A DNA stretch of 64,000 bases from Hoeflea sp. 108 (lineage in GTDB: Bacteria > Pseudomonadota > Alphaproteobacteria > Rhizobiales > Rhizobiaceae): NCBI RefSeq assembly GCF_000372965.1, contig NZ_KB890024.1, positions 682,001-746,000 on the forward strand. Direction: 5' to 3'. The notes under the pieces are model-generated. The model worked only from the letters and a program-made list of their open reading frames with translations, had not been told where the DNA came from and ran no database searches. Shown here piece after piece: positions 19,041 to 27,684 of the stretch (the stretch's first letter is position 1; every line of letters begins with the position of its first letter). A program made the position numbers and the translations under genes.

Positions 19041-20105
19041 TCAGGCTGCCGGCGCGGTGTGCTCCACCGGCTGCGAGGCGGCCAGTTCCTTGCGCACCAA
19101 TGGGGCCACCTTGGTGCCGTAGAGTTCGATCGCCTTCATGATCTTGGCGTGCGGCATGATGCCGATCGCCATCTGCAGCAGGAAGCGGTCGTTCTTGAAC
19201 AGCTTGTGCTGGGCGACGATCTTTTCGGCCACCACTTCCGGACTGCCGACGAACAGTGCGCCCTTTGGGCCGCGCGACTGGTCGAAATGCGCCCTTGACG
19301 TCGGGCCCCAGCCACGCTCGCGGCCGATGCGGTTCATCACTTCGGCCTGTGGCTGGTAGAAGTCGTCGGCCGCCTGTTCGGTGGTCTCGCCGATGAAGCC
19401 ATGCACGTTGATGCTGGTGGCGAGCTTGGTGACGTCCTGGCCGCCACGGCGCGCAGCCTCCCGGTAAAGATCGAACAGCGGCGCGAAACGGGCCGGCTCG
19501 CCGCCGATGATGGCAAGCGCCAAAGGCAGGCCGAGCACGCCGGCGCGCGCCGCCGACTGCGGTGTACCGCCGATGGCGATCCAGATCGGCAGCTTGTCCT
19601 GATAGGGGCGGGGATAGACGCCGCGGTCGTTGATTGGCGCGCGATGGGTGCCCTGCCAGGTCACGCGTTCGCTGTCGCGCAGGGCGAGCAGAAGGTCGAG
19701 CTTTTCGGCGAAGAGGTCGTCATAATCCTCAAGATTGTAGCCGAACAGCGGGAAGGATTCGATGAACGAGCCGCGCCCGGCCATGATCTCGGCGCGGCCG
19801 CCGGAGAGCTGGTCGAGGGTGGCGAACTGCTGGAACACGCGCACCGGATCGTCCGACGAAAGCACCGTCACTGCACTGGTCAGCCTGATGCGCTTGGAAC
19901 GCTCGGCTCCGGCGGCAAGTGCCACTGCGGGGGCCGAGGCGGCATAATCGGGCCGGTGGTGTTCGCCGAGGCCGAACACGTCGAGGCCGACCTGATCGGC
20001 CAATTCGATCTCTTCGATCAGATTGCGCAGCCGCTGGTGCGGCGCGATGGCGCCGGGGCCGGCTTCGGGGCTGACGTCGGCAAAGGTGTAGAGACCGAGT
20101 TCCAT
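19041..20105 (-). CDS. LLM class flavin-dependent oxidoreductase
   Basis: Second luciferase-like flavin-dependent protein, 354 residues from the ATG at 20105 ([14 protein letters not shown]). Family motifs include [28 protein letters not shown] and [17 protein letters not shown]. It resembles the group often found next to transporters or esterases, but no such partner is here. It is read in the same direction as the neighbouring LLM gene with a 118-nt gap, so co-transcription is possible. Substrate unknown. Confidence 0.9.
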   Translation of the reverse strand: MELGLYTFADVSPEAGPGAIAPHQRLRNLIEEIELADQVGLDVFGLGEHHRPDYAASAPAVALAAGAERSKRIRLTSAVTVLSSDDPVRVFQQFATLDQLSGGRAEIMAGRGSFIESFPLFGYNLEDYDDLFAEKLDLLLALRDSERVTWQGTHRAPINDRGVYPRPYQDKLPIWIAIGGTPQSAARAGVLGLPLALAIIGGEPARFAPLFDLYREAARRGGQDVTKLATSINVHGFIGETTEQAADDFYQPQAEVMNRIGRERGWGPTSRAHFDQSRGPKGALFVGSPEVVAEKIVAQHKLFKNDRFLLQMAIGIMPHAKIMKAIELYGTKVAPLVRKELAASQPVEHTAPAA

Positions 20106-20327
20106 GACACTGCGTCCTTGGGTTTGCTTTATCGTCAACAGGTAGCTATAGGGTGCGGCAGCCGCCAGCCTTCAGGCGGTGAACAATCTTTGTCGCTTCA
20201 TGAACGGTCATGACGTTTCCTAGCTGCAACAAGCGGGGAAATCATGGCTGGCATGCGCAATTTGCGCTTGAACTTGCGCTTTCGCTGCGTATGTAAGCGG
20301 CGTCACTTGACTTCAGGGAAATGACTC

Positions 20328-20756
20328 TTGGCAATTTACAGGGAAAAGAACTTCGGCGAGCGGCGCGATGCCGCCGGCGCGGCGAAGAAAGCACTGCTCG
20401 AAAAATTCAAGGCCCGTCCGGCTGCCGACGATCCGGAAGTGATCGCGCGTCAGGCTGAACGCAAGGCCATCCTCGAGGCTCGCGCCATCCGCGAAGCCGA
20501 GAAGGAAAAGCTCCGTCAGGAACGCCTGGCACGCGAAGCGGCCGAGAAGGCCGAGCGTGAAGCCAAGGCCGAGGCCGAGCGCCTCGCTGCCGAAGCAGCC
20601 GCGCTGGAAGAAGCCGCGCGTCGCGAGGCAGAAGAAGGCGACCGTATCGCTCGCCTGCTCGCAGACGAAGCGGAGCGCAAGGCCAAGCGCGATGCGCGTT
20701 ACGCAGCGCGCAAGGCTCGCGGCAAGCGCATGCCTCCTTCGGCCAACTACGGCTGA
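20328..20756 (+). CDS. Lys/Glu/Ala-rich coiled-coil protein (DUF6481-like)
   Basis: Soluble protein of 142 residues, almost wholly a charged alpha-helix: about residues 35-125 are AERKA/EAERLAAE-type heptads that should form a long coiled coil. The N-terminus (IYREKNFGERRDAAGAAKKA) and basic C-terminus (RKARGKRMPP) are conserved-looking. The start is a TTG at 20328 supported by AGGGAA eight nt upstream; the nearby ATG at 20321 is out of frame. It resembles DUF6481 proteins common in Rhizobiales. Function is unknown. Similarity to TolA-like helices is compositional only. Confidence 0.75.
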   Translation: MAIYREKNFGERRDAAGAAKKALLEKFKARPAADDPEVIARQAERKAILEARAIREAEKEKLRQERLAREAAEKAEREAKAEAERLAAEAAALEEAARREAEEGDRIARLLADEAERKAKRDARYAARKARGKRMPPSANYG

Positions 20757-20769
20757 TAGGCCGGAGTGC

Positions 20770-20791
20770 CGTGCGTCCCTACGGACGCACG
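20770..20791. terminator. Stem-loop after the coiled-coil gene
   Basis: CGTGCGTCC (20770-20778), loop CTAC, GGACGCACG (20783-20791), 11 nt after the stop codon. There is no clean T tract, so termination efficiency is uncertain. The rest of the gap to the exporter gene (20792-21026) holds no gene; a weaker hairpin, TGCGGCC (20982-20988) with GGCCGCA (21003-21009), lies just past the exporter stop. Confidence 0.5.
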
Positions 20792-21026
20792 AAGGACGCT
20801 TTGACTTACTGAGTCTGCCAGTCGAGCCTTCCAAAAGCCTTTTCGGTTTTCGGGCTGACGCGTGAGACAACAAGTCCGAAATTCATGACGGCTCGCACTG
20901 GAGATGCCAAGCTCCGGTCGCGGGCCGCTTGTGCACGCCTATGGGGCTGCGGTTGTACAGATCATGCTGGCTGGATGAAATTGCGGCCCGCCGGTGAGGG
21001 CAGGCCGCAGATATGTGCGATGATGT

Positions 21027-21341
21027 TCAGGCGACCAGCTTGAGGCCGACGATGCCCGACACAATCAGGGCAATGCAGGCCAGGCGAAGTGCTGTCGCAG
21101 GTTCGCCGAGCAGCCAGATGCCAAGCATCGCGGTGCCGACCGTGCCGATGCCGGTCCATATCGCATAGGCGGTGCCGACAGGCAGCGTCTTCAGCGCAAG
21201 GCCGAGCAGGCCAAGGCTGACGATCATCGAGGCGATGGTGAGCACCGTCGGCATCGGCTTGGAAAAGCCGTCGGTGTATTTCAGGCCGATGGCCCAGCCG
21301 ATTTCAAACAGGCCGGCAAAAAAGAGATAGGTCCATGCCAT
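21027..21341 (-). CDS. sugE: SMR-family guanidinium exporter (Gdx/SugE)
   Basis: Small multidrug resistance protein of 104 residues with four membrane helices. It works as an antiparallel dimer exchanging guanidinium for protons. Sequence features of the Gdx subtype are present: [19 protein letters not shown] (catalytic Glu about 13) and [15 protein letters not shown] (about 52-66). The ATG at 21341 follows GGAG by nine nt; a longer upstream reading would translate through the riboswitch. The substrate assignment is strongly backed by the guanidine-II riboswitch hairpins in the leader. It is transcribed alone. Confidence 0.95.
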   Translation of the reverse strand: MAWTYLFFAGLFEIGWAIGLKYTDGFSKPMPTVLTIASMIVSLGLLGLALKTLPVGTAYAIWTGIGTVGTAMLGIWLLGEPATALRLACIALIVSGIVGLKLVA

Positions 21342-21359
21342 GGAACGCTCCAGCAAGTT

Positions 21360-21415
21360 GGCGGGTCGTCCCGACCGATCTGTAAAGGGGGAGGTGCAGG
21401 GTCGTCCCTGCACCT
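21360..21415 (-). promoter_or_regulatory. Guanidine-II (mini-ykkC) riboswitch
   Basis: Two hairpins, each capped by ACGA, in the exporter leader. On the minus strand the first is AGGTGCAGGG-ACGA-CCCTGCACCT (21415 to 21392). The second is GGTCGGG-ACGA-CCCGCC (21376 to 21360), with a bulged U. The linker is 15 nt. Paired ACGR loops closed by GGG/CCC are the hallmark of this class, in which the two loops dock and bind two guanidinium ions. The second hairpin ends about seven nt before the GGAG of the exporter, so control is probably at translation initiation. Confidence 0.95.
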
Positions 21416-21418
21416 TGG

Positions 21419-21447
21419 AAGATAGAAACTTCCGAGAGCCGATGCAA
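21419..21447 (-). promoter_or_regulatory. Sigma-70-type promoter of the guanidinium exporter
   Basis: On the minus strand, TTGCAT (21447-21442), a 17-nt spacer, then TATCTT (21424-21419). Transcription would begin within a few bases of the first riboswitch hairpin, exactly where a leader of this class should start. The agreement between promoter and aptamer positions supports both calls. Confidence 0.65.
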
Positions 21448-21487
21448 CCGCGCCAGCAGTCTTGCCGGGCATATCAGCTATGCGGTT

Positions 21488-21613
21488 TTACTTGTCCTTG
21501 AGCTTGGTGGCCTGCACCGGAGGCGCCTTGAAAGCCGGCGCTGGGGCAGGCTTCTTGGCGTCTTTCTTGGGTTTCCGGGCTTCCTTGCCCGCCTTCATCG
21601 CACCCTTGGCCAT
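21488..21613 (-). CDS. Small basic protein of 41 residues, function unknown
   Basis: Begins MAKGAMKAGKEARKPKK and is rich in Lys, Ala and Pro. The ATG at 21613 is preceded by GGGAGAAAC at good spacing. Short proteins beginning MAKG...EARKPKK are seen in many Rhizobiales, which argues that this is a real gene rather than chance. There is no recognisable domain and the chain is probably disordered. It is divergent from the CDF transporter gene. Confidence 0.65.
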   Translation of the reverse strand: MAKGAMKAGKEARKPKKDAKKPAPAPAFKAPPVQATKLKDK

Positions 21614-21757
21614 GATTCGTTTCTCCCGCTTCTGGAATGCTGAGTGAAACGCGAAGTCGCGCAGCTTGCAAGAGGGCGGAAACATGGCAGTGGGGCCGGT
21701 GCGGAAACCGCTTGAGCATCGCGGGGCGGCCGCTACATTGATCCGGACGAGGGATCG

Positions 21758-22714
21758 ATGGCAGCGCAGTCGGGCTCCAGATTTGTCATTTTCGCGGCGA
21801 TCGCCGGCAATCTGCTGATCGCCGCGACCAAATTCGTCGCGGCCTTCTTCACCGGCAGTTCGGCCATGCTTTCGGAGGGTGTGCATTCACTTGTCGATAC
21901 GGGCAATGGCGGACTGCTGCTCTATGGCCTGCACCGCGCCGCGCGGCCGCCGGACAGACAGCATCCCTTCGGCCATGGCCGCGAGCTCTATTTCTGGAGC
22001 TTCATCGTCGCCCTGCTGGTCTTTGCGCTCGGCGCCGGCGTCGCCTTCTACGAGGGTGTGGTCCACATCCTGCATCCCGAGCCGATAGAGAACCCGCTGG
22101 TCAACTATGTCGTGCTTGGGTTGTGCATGGTCTTCGAAGGCGGCTCCTGGTTCGTCGCGCTCAAGGAGTTCCGCCGCAGCAAGGGCAATCTTGGCTACAT
22201 ACAGGCCGTGCGCCGCAGCAAGGACCCGAGCGTCTACACCGTGCTGTTCGAGGACAGTGCGGCACTGCTTGGCCTCGGCATCGCTTTGGCGGGCATTTCG
22301 GCAGCTCATTATTTTGAACAGCCATGGATGGATGGGGCCGCTTCGATCGGCATCAGTCTGATTCTCGCCGCAACGGCCGTCTTCCTGGCGGTCGAAAGCA
22401 AGGGGCTGCTGATGGGAGAGCCGGCGCTGCCTGATGTCCAGGAGGCGATTCTCGTCATTGCCCAGGCCGATCCGGCGGTGGAAAAGGCGAATGGCGTGCT
22501 GACCGTGCATCTCGGCCCCGAGCAGATCGTCGCCGGGCTCAGCCTGGATTTCGTCGACCACCTCTCGGCGGCCGACATCGAGACCTGCGTCGAGCGGCTT
22601 GAGGCCAGGCTCAAGGCAGAGGTGCCCGAGGTGACGGCAGTGTTCGTCAAGCCGCAGACGTCGGGGCGTTGGCACGAGCGCCGCAGGAAGATCGAGGAAG
22701 GCAGCGCCTCCTAG
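21758..22714 (+). CDS. Cation diffusion facilitator family transporter
   Basis: Inner-membrane metal/proton antiporter of 318 residues with about six helices and a cytosolic C-terminal domain (about 205-300). Helix 2 carries the metal site HSLVD (SEGVHSLVDTGN, about residue 42). In helix 5 the usual HxxxD is replaced by FEDSAALLG (about 165). This variant site is seen in the SLC30A9-like branch, so Zn specificity should not be assumed. The loop QHPFGHGRELYFW is characteristic of this branch. No regulator is adjacent. Confidence 0.9.
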   Translation: MAAQSGSRFVIFAAIAGNLLIAATKFVAAFFTGSSAMLSEGVHSLVDTGNGGLLLYGLHRAARPPDRQHPFGHGRELYFWSFIVALLVFALGAGVAFYEGVVHILHPEPIENPLVNYVVLGLCMVFEGGSWFVALKEFRRSKGNLGYIQAVRRSKDPSVYTVLFEDSAALLGLGIALAGISAAHYFEQPWMDGAASIGISLILAATAVFLAVESKGLLMGEPALPDVQEAILVIAQADPAVEKANGVLTVHLGPEQIVAGLSLDFVDHLSAADIETCVERLEARLKAEVPEVTAVFVKPQTSGRWHERRRKIEEGSAS

Positions 22715-22739
22715 AGGCGTACCTCGAAAAGGGAGAAAA

Positions 22740-23144
22740 ATGATGAAGATCGAAGGCGGCTGCCACTGCGGCGCCATCACCTACACGGCCGAGGTCGATC
22801 CGGAGAAGACCGCGATCTGCCACTGCACCGACTGCCAGAAGCTGACCGGCACGGCATTCCGCATCACCGTGCCCGTGCCGGAGGACAAGATCCGGTTTTC
22901 GGGCACGCCGAAGATTTATGTGAAGACGGGCGAAAGCGGCAACAAGCGCGCGCAGGGCTTCTGCCCCGAATGCGGCTCGCATCTGTTTGCGACGTCGGTG
23001 GGCGAGGGGCCGAAGGTCTATGGCCTGAGGACCGGTACCTCCGACCAGCGCGAGCATCTTGTGCCGCGCAAGCAGGTCTGGCATCGCTCGGCCCTGCATT
23101 GGCAGCCGGAATTCGAGGGTATGGAGACGGTGGAGAAGGCCTAG
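22740..23144 (+). CDS. GFA family zinc-binding protein
   Basis: Protein of 134 residues with the GFA (glutathione-dependent formaldehyde-activating enzyme-like) fold. The metal-binding Cys clusters are complete: GGCHCGAITY (about 5-14), CHCTDCQKLTG (about 27-37) and CPECGSHLF (about 76-84). Enzymatic formaldehyde-glutathione activity has been questioned for the family, so only the fold is claimed. It lies 25 nt after the CDF gene and may share its transcript. It is convergent with rmuC, only one base separating the stop codons. Confidence 0.9.
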   Translation: MMKIEGGCHCGAITYTAEVDPEKTAICHCTDCQKLTGTAFRITVPVPEDKIRFSGTPKIYVKTGESGNKRAQGFCPECGSHLFATSVGEGPKVYGLRTGTSDQREHLVPRKQVWHRSALHWQPEFEGMETVEKA

Positions 23145-23145
23145 C

Positions 23146-24402
23146 TCAGTCTTCTTCGACGACGCGCAGGCGCAGCTGGCCGGTCTTGGAATCGGCGGCC
23201 CGTGCCGCCTGCTGTCGTGGCGCTTCCTCGGCGTCGCCACCCTGGCCGGCGCCGAACTCCAGCGCCTCGATCTTCTGGCCGCGTTTGGTGACCTTGGACG
23301 TCGATACCAGGATGTCGTCGATGTCCTTGGAGGCCTGGCCGAAATGGGTCTGCAGCTTGCGCACGCGCTCGTCGACGCGGCCGACATCCTCCATCAGCCG
23401 GATCACCTCGCCTTGGATCAGATGCGCCTGCTCGCGCATGCGGGCGTCCTTGAGGATTGCCTGGATCACCTGGATCGACAGCATCAGCAGCGACGGCGAG
23501 ACGATGACGACCCGGGCGCGGTGGGCACGCTGCACGACGGCTTCGAAGTTCTCGTGAATCTCGGCGAAAACAGACTCCGACGGCACGAACATGAAGGCCG
23601 TGTCCTGGGTTTCGCCTGCGATCAGGTACTTTTCGGCGATGTCACGGATATGCACCTCGATGTCCCGCCGGAAGGACTGGGCTGCAACTTTCTGAGCATC
23701 GGTGCCCTCGGCGGCGCGAATGGCATTCCATGCCTCGAGCGGGAATTTTGCGTCGATGGCCAGCGACGGCGCATCGTTGGGCATGCGGATGAGGCAATCC
23801 GGCCGGCTGCCGTTGGACAGCGTCGCCTGGAATTCATACGCGCCAAGCGGCAAGCCGTCGGCGACGATCGCCTCCATGCGCGACTGGCCGAAGGCGCCAC
23901 GCGTCTGCTTGTTGGAGAGGATCGCCTGCAACTGCACCACCTGGCCGGCGAGCGACTGGATGTTGCCCTGCGCCGTGTCGATCACCGCCAGCCGCTCCTG
24001 CAGCTTCGCTAGGCTTTCATGCGTCGACCGGGTCTGCTCCGCCATCGTCTGGCCGAGGCGCCCGGTCATGGCGTCGAGCCGCTGGCTGAGCGATTGGGTC
24101 AGCTCCGCCTGGCGCGAGCCGAAGATCTCGGCGACGGTGCCGAGTCGGCCCTGCATTTCGGACTGTGCCTGCAATATGCCGGCCATGCGGGCCTCGGCGT
24201 CGCGGGCGTGGTCGGCGGCTTCTGCTGCGGCCACCGAGCGCGCCTTGGCCGCGCGCCACAGCGCTACGACCAGCACCAGCAGCAGGGCAAAGATCAACAG
24301 TGCGCCGAAGGCCAGCGCCTGACCGAGCGTGACAATGGTGGCGCCAAGCTGGGCGACTGGTTCGGAGAGGATCGTGGAAAGCGGGCTCATCCGTCGCAAC
24401 AT
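23146..24402 (-). CDS. rmuC: DNA recombination protein RmuC
   Basis: Membrane-anchored putative nuclease limiting inversion at short repeats; 418 residues. It has an N-terminal membrane helix (about 22-48), a long coiled coil (about 50-150), then the RmuC domain with a PD-(D/E)XK-like core (RMPNDAPSLAIDAKFPLEAW, about 205-225). An ATG four codons in is an alternative start. The last 30 residues are variable. It is divergent from def. Confidence 0.93.
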   Translation of the reverse strand: MLRRMSPLSTILSEPVAQLGATIVTLGQALAFGALLIFALLLVLVVALWRAAKARSVAAAEAADHARDAEARMAGILQAQSEMQGRLGTVAEIFGSRQAELTQSLSQRLDAMTGRLGQTMAEQTRSTHESLAKLQERLAVIDTAQGNIQSLAGQVVQLQAILSNKQTRGAFGQSRMEAIVADGLPLGAYEFQATLSNGSRPDCLIRMPNDAPSLAIDAKFPLEAWNAIRAAEGTDAQKVAAQSFRRDIEVHIRDIAEKYLIAGETQDTAFMFVPSESVFAEIHENFEAVVQRAHRARVVIVSPSLLMLSIQVIQAILKDARMREQAHLIQGEVIRLMEDVGRVDERVRKLQTHFGQASKDIDDILVSTSKVTKRGQKIEALEFGAGQGGDAEEAPRQQAARAADSKTGQLRLRVVEED

Positions 24403-24493
24403 AGCCGATTCGCGGCCCGATGTTAGATCAAAGCAAGAACATTGGCCGTAACTGCCGGTTGACGGTTTCCGCGGGACATCTTAGGTGAGGCAC

Positions 24494-25024
24494 ATGACGA
24501 TCAAGCCGCTCATTATCCTGCCCGATCCGCTCTTGCGCCTGGTTTCCAAGCCCGTCGAGCGCATCGATGACGCCACTCGCAAGTTCGCCCGCGATATGCT
24601 CGACACCATGTACGATGCGCCAGGCATCGGCCTTGCCGCCATCCAGGTTGGCGAGCCGCTGCGCATGCTGGTGATCGACCTTGCCAAGGAGGGCGAGGAG
24701 CCGGCGCCGATGACCGTCATCAACCCCGAGATTCTGACGCGCAGCGACGATCGCTCGGTCTATGAGGAAGGCTGCCTTTCGATCCCTGACTATTATGCCG
24801 AGGTCGAGCGCCCGGCCCATGTGCGGGTCAAATATTTCGACGAGAACGGCAAGGAACACGAAGTCGAGGCTGACGGCCTGCTGGCGACCTGCCTGCAGCA
24901 TGAGATCGACCATCTCGATGGCGTGCTGTTCATCGACTACATCTCCAAGCTCAAGCGCGACATGGTGATGAAGAAGTTCAAGAAGCTCGCCAAGGACCGC
25001 CCGCCGAGCCGCATGGCCGGCTGA
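24494..25024 (+). CDS. def: Peptide deformylase
   Basis: Removes the formyl group from nascent proteins. The 176 residues carry all three family motifs: [10 protein letters not shown] (about 43-52), EEGCLSIP (about 92, metal Cys) and QHEIDHLDG (about 136-144, two metal His and catalytic Glu). The ATG at 24494 gives the standard start [15 protein letters not shown] and follows AGGTGAG closely. fmt lies downstream, but a vapC remnant of about 0.3 kb is wedged between them. Confidence 0.96.
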   Translation: MTIKPLIILPDPLLRLVSKPVERIDDATRKFARDMLDTMYDAPGIGLAAIQVGEPLRMLVIDLAKEGEEPAPMTVINPEILTRSDDRSVYEEGCLSIPDYYAEVERPAHVRVKYFDENGKEHEVEADGLLATCLQHEIDHLDGVLFIDYISKLKRDMVMKKFKKLAKDRPPSRMAG

Positions 25025-25031
25025 AGCGTAC

Positions 25032-25326
25032 TTGCCACGGGGGCTGGAAAGATGCTTGCCCGAACGGGTAGGCGAAAGACGCCCACCGCCTGACCTTGCT
25101 GATCGGAGATTATTCCGAGCGCATCTTGTCCTTCAACCTGAATGCGGCGGTATCGTACGGCAAGATCATCGCACTGAGGGAAAGCATAGGGCGACCGATA
25201 CTCGCGATGGACGCCATGATCGCTGCCATCTGCATCGTTCATGGGGCTAAGCTGGCCACGCGCAACGTCGGGGACTTCGACGGGCTTGACCTCGGGCTCG
25301 TAAACCCGTTTGAAGCAAATGCCTGA
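25032..25326 (+). pseudogene. Decayed VapC-type PIN-domain toxin remnant
   Basis: From 25081 to 25326 one frame encodes a VapC/FitB-like C-terminal half, including GDYSERILSFN, the acidic PILAMDAMIAAICIVHGAKL and LATRNVGDFDGL, which are hallmark PIN positions. The preceding segment (25032-25080, reading LPRGLERCLPERVGERR) matches the same family but lies in another frame, so a frameshift separates them. The N-terminal third with the first catalytic Asp and any antitoxin gene are absent. The remaining 76-codon frame cannot be an active nuclease. It is a scar of a toxin-antitoxin insertion between def and fmt. Confidence 0.8.
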
Positions 25327-25373
25327 ATGGTCGGCTGTCGCCGGCCGGGCCTGTTTGCCGGACTGCATATCTT

Positions 25374-26309
25374 ATGAGCCTTCGCGTCATCTTCATGGGC
25401 ACGCCGGATTTTTCCGTGCCGACGCTGCGCGCCATCGCCGAAGCCGGCCATGAAGTCGTTGCCGTCTATTCGCAGCCGCCACGCGCCGCAGGCCGTCGCG
25501 GGTTGGAATTGACGCCATCGCCGGTGCAGCGTGAGGCCGAGCGTCTTGGTATCGAGGTGCGCACGCCGCTGTCTCTCAAAAGCGAGGCCGAGCAGGCGGC
25601 GTTTCGTGAATTGAACGCCGACGTGGCAGTCGTCGTGGCTTATGGGCTGCTGCTGCCTAAGGCGATCCTCGATGGCACCCGGCTCGGCTGTTACAACGGC
25701 CACGCTTCGCTTCTGCCACGCTGGCGCGGTGCGGCCCCGATTCAGCGCGCCATCATGGCCGGCGACACCGAGACAGGCATGATGGTCATGCGTATGGAGG
25801 AGGGGCTGGACACCGGCCCGGTGGCCCGACTTGAAAAAGTCGCGATTACACCCGAAATGACAGCCGGCGAGCTGCACGACCTGCTGATGCAGGCCGGCGC
25901 TGCCCTGATGGTGGAGGCGCTGGCCGAGCTCGAGGCCGGCAGGCTGGAAACGGCGCCACAGCCATCTGATGGCGTGACCTACGCCAAAAAGATCGATAAA
26001 GCGGAGACGCGCATCGATTGGACTTTGCCCGCACCGGAAGTGGACCGCCGCATTCGCGGCCTTTCGCCTTTCCCGGGTGCATGGTGCGAATTCGAGCTTG
26101 GCGGCAAGATGGAGCGGCTGAAATTGCTGCGTTCCGGATTGACCGCCGGACAAGGAGAGCCGGGAACGGCTCTCGACGACCGGTTGGAGATAGCCTGTGG
26201 CAAGGGTGCCGTCAGGTTGGTCGAGGTGCAGAAGGCGGGGGGAAAACCCGTCACCGCGGATGAATTTCTGCGCGGTGCCAAGATCGTAAAAGGAATGAAA
26301 TTGTCATGA
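25374..26309 (+). CDS. fmt: Methionyl-tRNA formyltransferase
   Basis: Formylates initiator Met-tRNA. The 311-residue protein has the N-terminal formyltransferase domain (about 1-205) with [15 protein letters not shown], the active-site stretch [20 protein letters not shown] (about 105-125) and [10 protein letters not shown]-terminal OB-like tRNA-binding domain follows (about 210-305). It overlaps the next gene by four nt (ATGA). Confidence 0.96.
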   Translation: MSLRVIFMGTPDFSVPTLRAIAEAGHEVVAVYSQPPRAAGRRGLELTPSPVQREAERLGIEVRTPLSLKSEAEQAAFRELNADVAVVVAYGLLLPKAILDGTRLGCYNGHASLLPRWRGAAPIQRAIMAGDTETGMMVMRMEEGLDTGPVARLEKVAITPEMTAGELHDLLMQAGAALMVEALAELEAGRLETAPQPSDGVTYAKKIDKAETRIDWTLPAPEVDRRIRGLSPFPGAWCEFELGGKMERLKLLRSGLTAGQGEPGTALDDRLEIACGKGAVRLVEVQKAGGKPVTADEFLRGAKIVKGMKLS

Positions 26310-26815
26310 GCATGATGTCGATCAGGGCGGCTACGCCGCGCGACCGCGAGGCGATCCGTCTCGTCGAGGAACACGCATTCGGTCAGCGGGCCGAAGCCGG
26401 ACTGGTGGATGCGCTGGTCGCCGATGGCGACGCAATCGTCGAGCTGGTGGCGGAGGAAGACGGCCAGGTCGTTGGCCATATCCTGTTCTCGCGCCTCTAT
26501 GTGCAGAACGGCGGCAAGACCTTCCCGGCTGTGGCGCTGGCGCCGCTGGCCGTCGAGCCCGATTTCCATGGCACCGGCATCGGCGGCGCGCTCGTGCGCG
26601 AAGCCCATATCCGCCTCAAGGATGCCGGCGAAGTGCTCGCCGTGGTGCTGGGCGATCCGGCCTATTACGGCCGCTTCGGCTACAATCGCGAGCGCGCGGC
26701 GAAGTTCGAGAGCGACTATCAGTGCGATGCGCTGCAGGCTCTGGCCTGGGGCGATGCGCCTGAGACCGGCAAGCTGGTCTACGCCTCGGCCTTCGGCACA
26801 GCCCTCGCTGCCTGA
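26306..26815 (+). CDS. GNAT family N-acetyltransferase
   Basis: YhbS-like acetyltransferase of 169 residues. The acetyl-CoA loop is recognisable as [14 protein letters not shown] (about 91-104), preceded by the beta-strand LAPLAVEPD. It overlaps fmt by four nt and ends 12 nt before truA, so it is embedded in the fmt-truA operon. The substrate (small molecule or protein N-terminus) cannot be told. Confidence 0.9.
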   Translation: MSMMSIRAATPRDREAIRLVEEHAFGQRAEAGLVDALVADGDAIVELVAEEDGQVVGHILFSRLYVQNGGKTFPAVALAPLAVEPDFHGTGIGGALVREAHIRLKDAGEVLAVVLGDPAYYGRFGYNRERAAKFESDYQCDALQALAWGDAPETGKLVYASAFGTALAA

Positions 26816-26827
26816 TCAAGCATCCGC

Positions 26828-27571
26828 ATGCCGCGCTATCGCCTCGATATCGAATATGACGGTCGCGCCTATGCAGGATGGCAGCGGCAGGCCGACAACC
26901 ATTCGGTTCAGGCGGCGATCGAGCAGGCGGTGCTGAAGTTCTCGGGCGACCAGGTGACGCTGCGCGGCGCCGGCCGTACCGATGCGGGCGTGCATGCCAC
27001 CGCACAGGTGGCGCATGTCGATCTCACCAAGGCCTGGGCCGACGACAAGGTCCGCGACGCGGTCAATGCGCATCTCCAGGCGGCTGGCGAGACGGTCGCC
27101 GTCCTTGCCGCGCGGCAGGTAGCAGACGAGTTCGACGCCCGCTTCTCGGCGACGGGACGCCACTATATCTACCGCATCCTCAACCGCCGCGCGCCGGCGG
27201 CGATCGAGCGCGGCCAGGTCTGGTGGGTGCCCAAGCGCCTCGATCACGAAGCCATGGCCGAAGCGGCCAAGGTGCTGCTGGGTCGCCACGACTTCACCAC
27301 CTTCCGTTCGACCCAGTGCCAGGCCAACAGCCCGCTGAGGACGCTTGAGCGCTTCGAGGTGACGCGCCACGGCGACAGGATCGAGATCGCGGCTTCCGCC
27401 CGTTCCTTCCTGCACAATCAGGTGCGCTCCATGGTGGGCAGCCTGAAGCGCGTCGGCGAGGGCGGCTGGACGGCGGACGATCTCAAGGCCGCGCTCGAAG
27501 CGCGCAACCGCGCCGCCTGCGGGCAGGTAGCGCCGCCTGATGGCCTCTACCTCACCGGCGTCGACTACTAG
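26828..27571 (+). CDS. truA: tRNA pseudouridine(38-40) synthase
   Basis: Isomerises uridines 38-40 of the anticodon arm. The 247 residues include the catalytic Asp motif [13 protein letters not shown] (about 50-62), the N-terminal [12 protein letters not shown] and the C-terminal [14 protein letters not shown]. All match the family closely. It is the last gene of the def-fmt-GNAT-truA run, ended by a rhizobial intergenic repeat. Confidence 0.96.
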   Translation: MPRYRLDIEYDGRAYAGWQRQADNHSVQAAIEQAVLKFSGDQVTLRGAGRTDAGVHATAQVAHVDLTKAWADDKVRDAVNAHLQAAGETVAVLAARQVADEFDARFSATGRHYIYRILNRRAPAAIERGQVWWVPKRLDHEAMAEAAKVLLGRHDFTTFRSTQCQANSPLRTLERFEVTRHGDRIEIAASARSFLHNQVRSMVGSLKRVGEGGWTADDLKAALEARNRAACGQVAPPDGLYLTGVDY

Positions 27572-27583
27572 ACGGCAGCGGCT

Positions 27584-27684
27584 GGAGCGTTTCCGTTTTT
27601 CTTCGAATTGCGGAATCCCTCTATCTCTTTGTTTTTGCGCAATTCCGGACAGAAAACCGCTGCGCACTTTTCCTGGAATTGCTC
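27584..27684. repeat. Mesorhizobium-type intergenic repeat
   Basis: About 100 bp between two convergent genes. On the minus strand it starts GAGCAATTCCAGGAAAAGTG, continues with a GGTTTTCTGTCCGGAATTGC segment, and ends with GAAAAACGGAAACGCTCC. GGAATTGC and GCAATTCC units recur in both orientations. This wording of repeat is very common between genes in Mesorhizobium and relatives. It may serve as a terminator or structured 3' end for truA and the Lrp gene. Confidence 0.75.

Noticed and set aside
20328..20756. TolA-like protein
   Set aside because: The match is only to Ala/Glu/Lys helical composition. There is no membrane anchor or TolA C-terminal domain.
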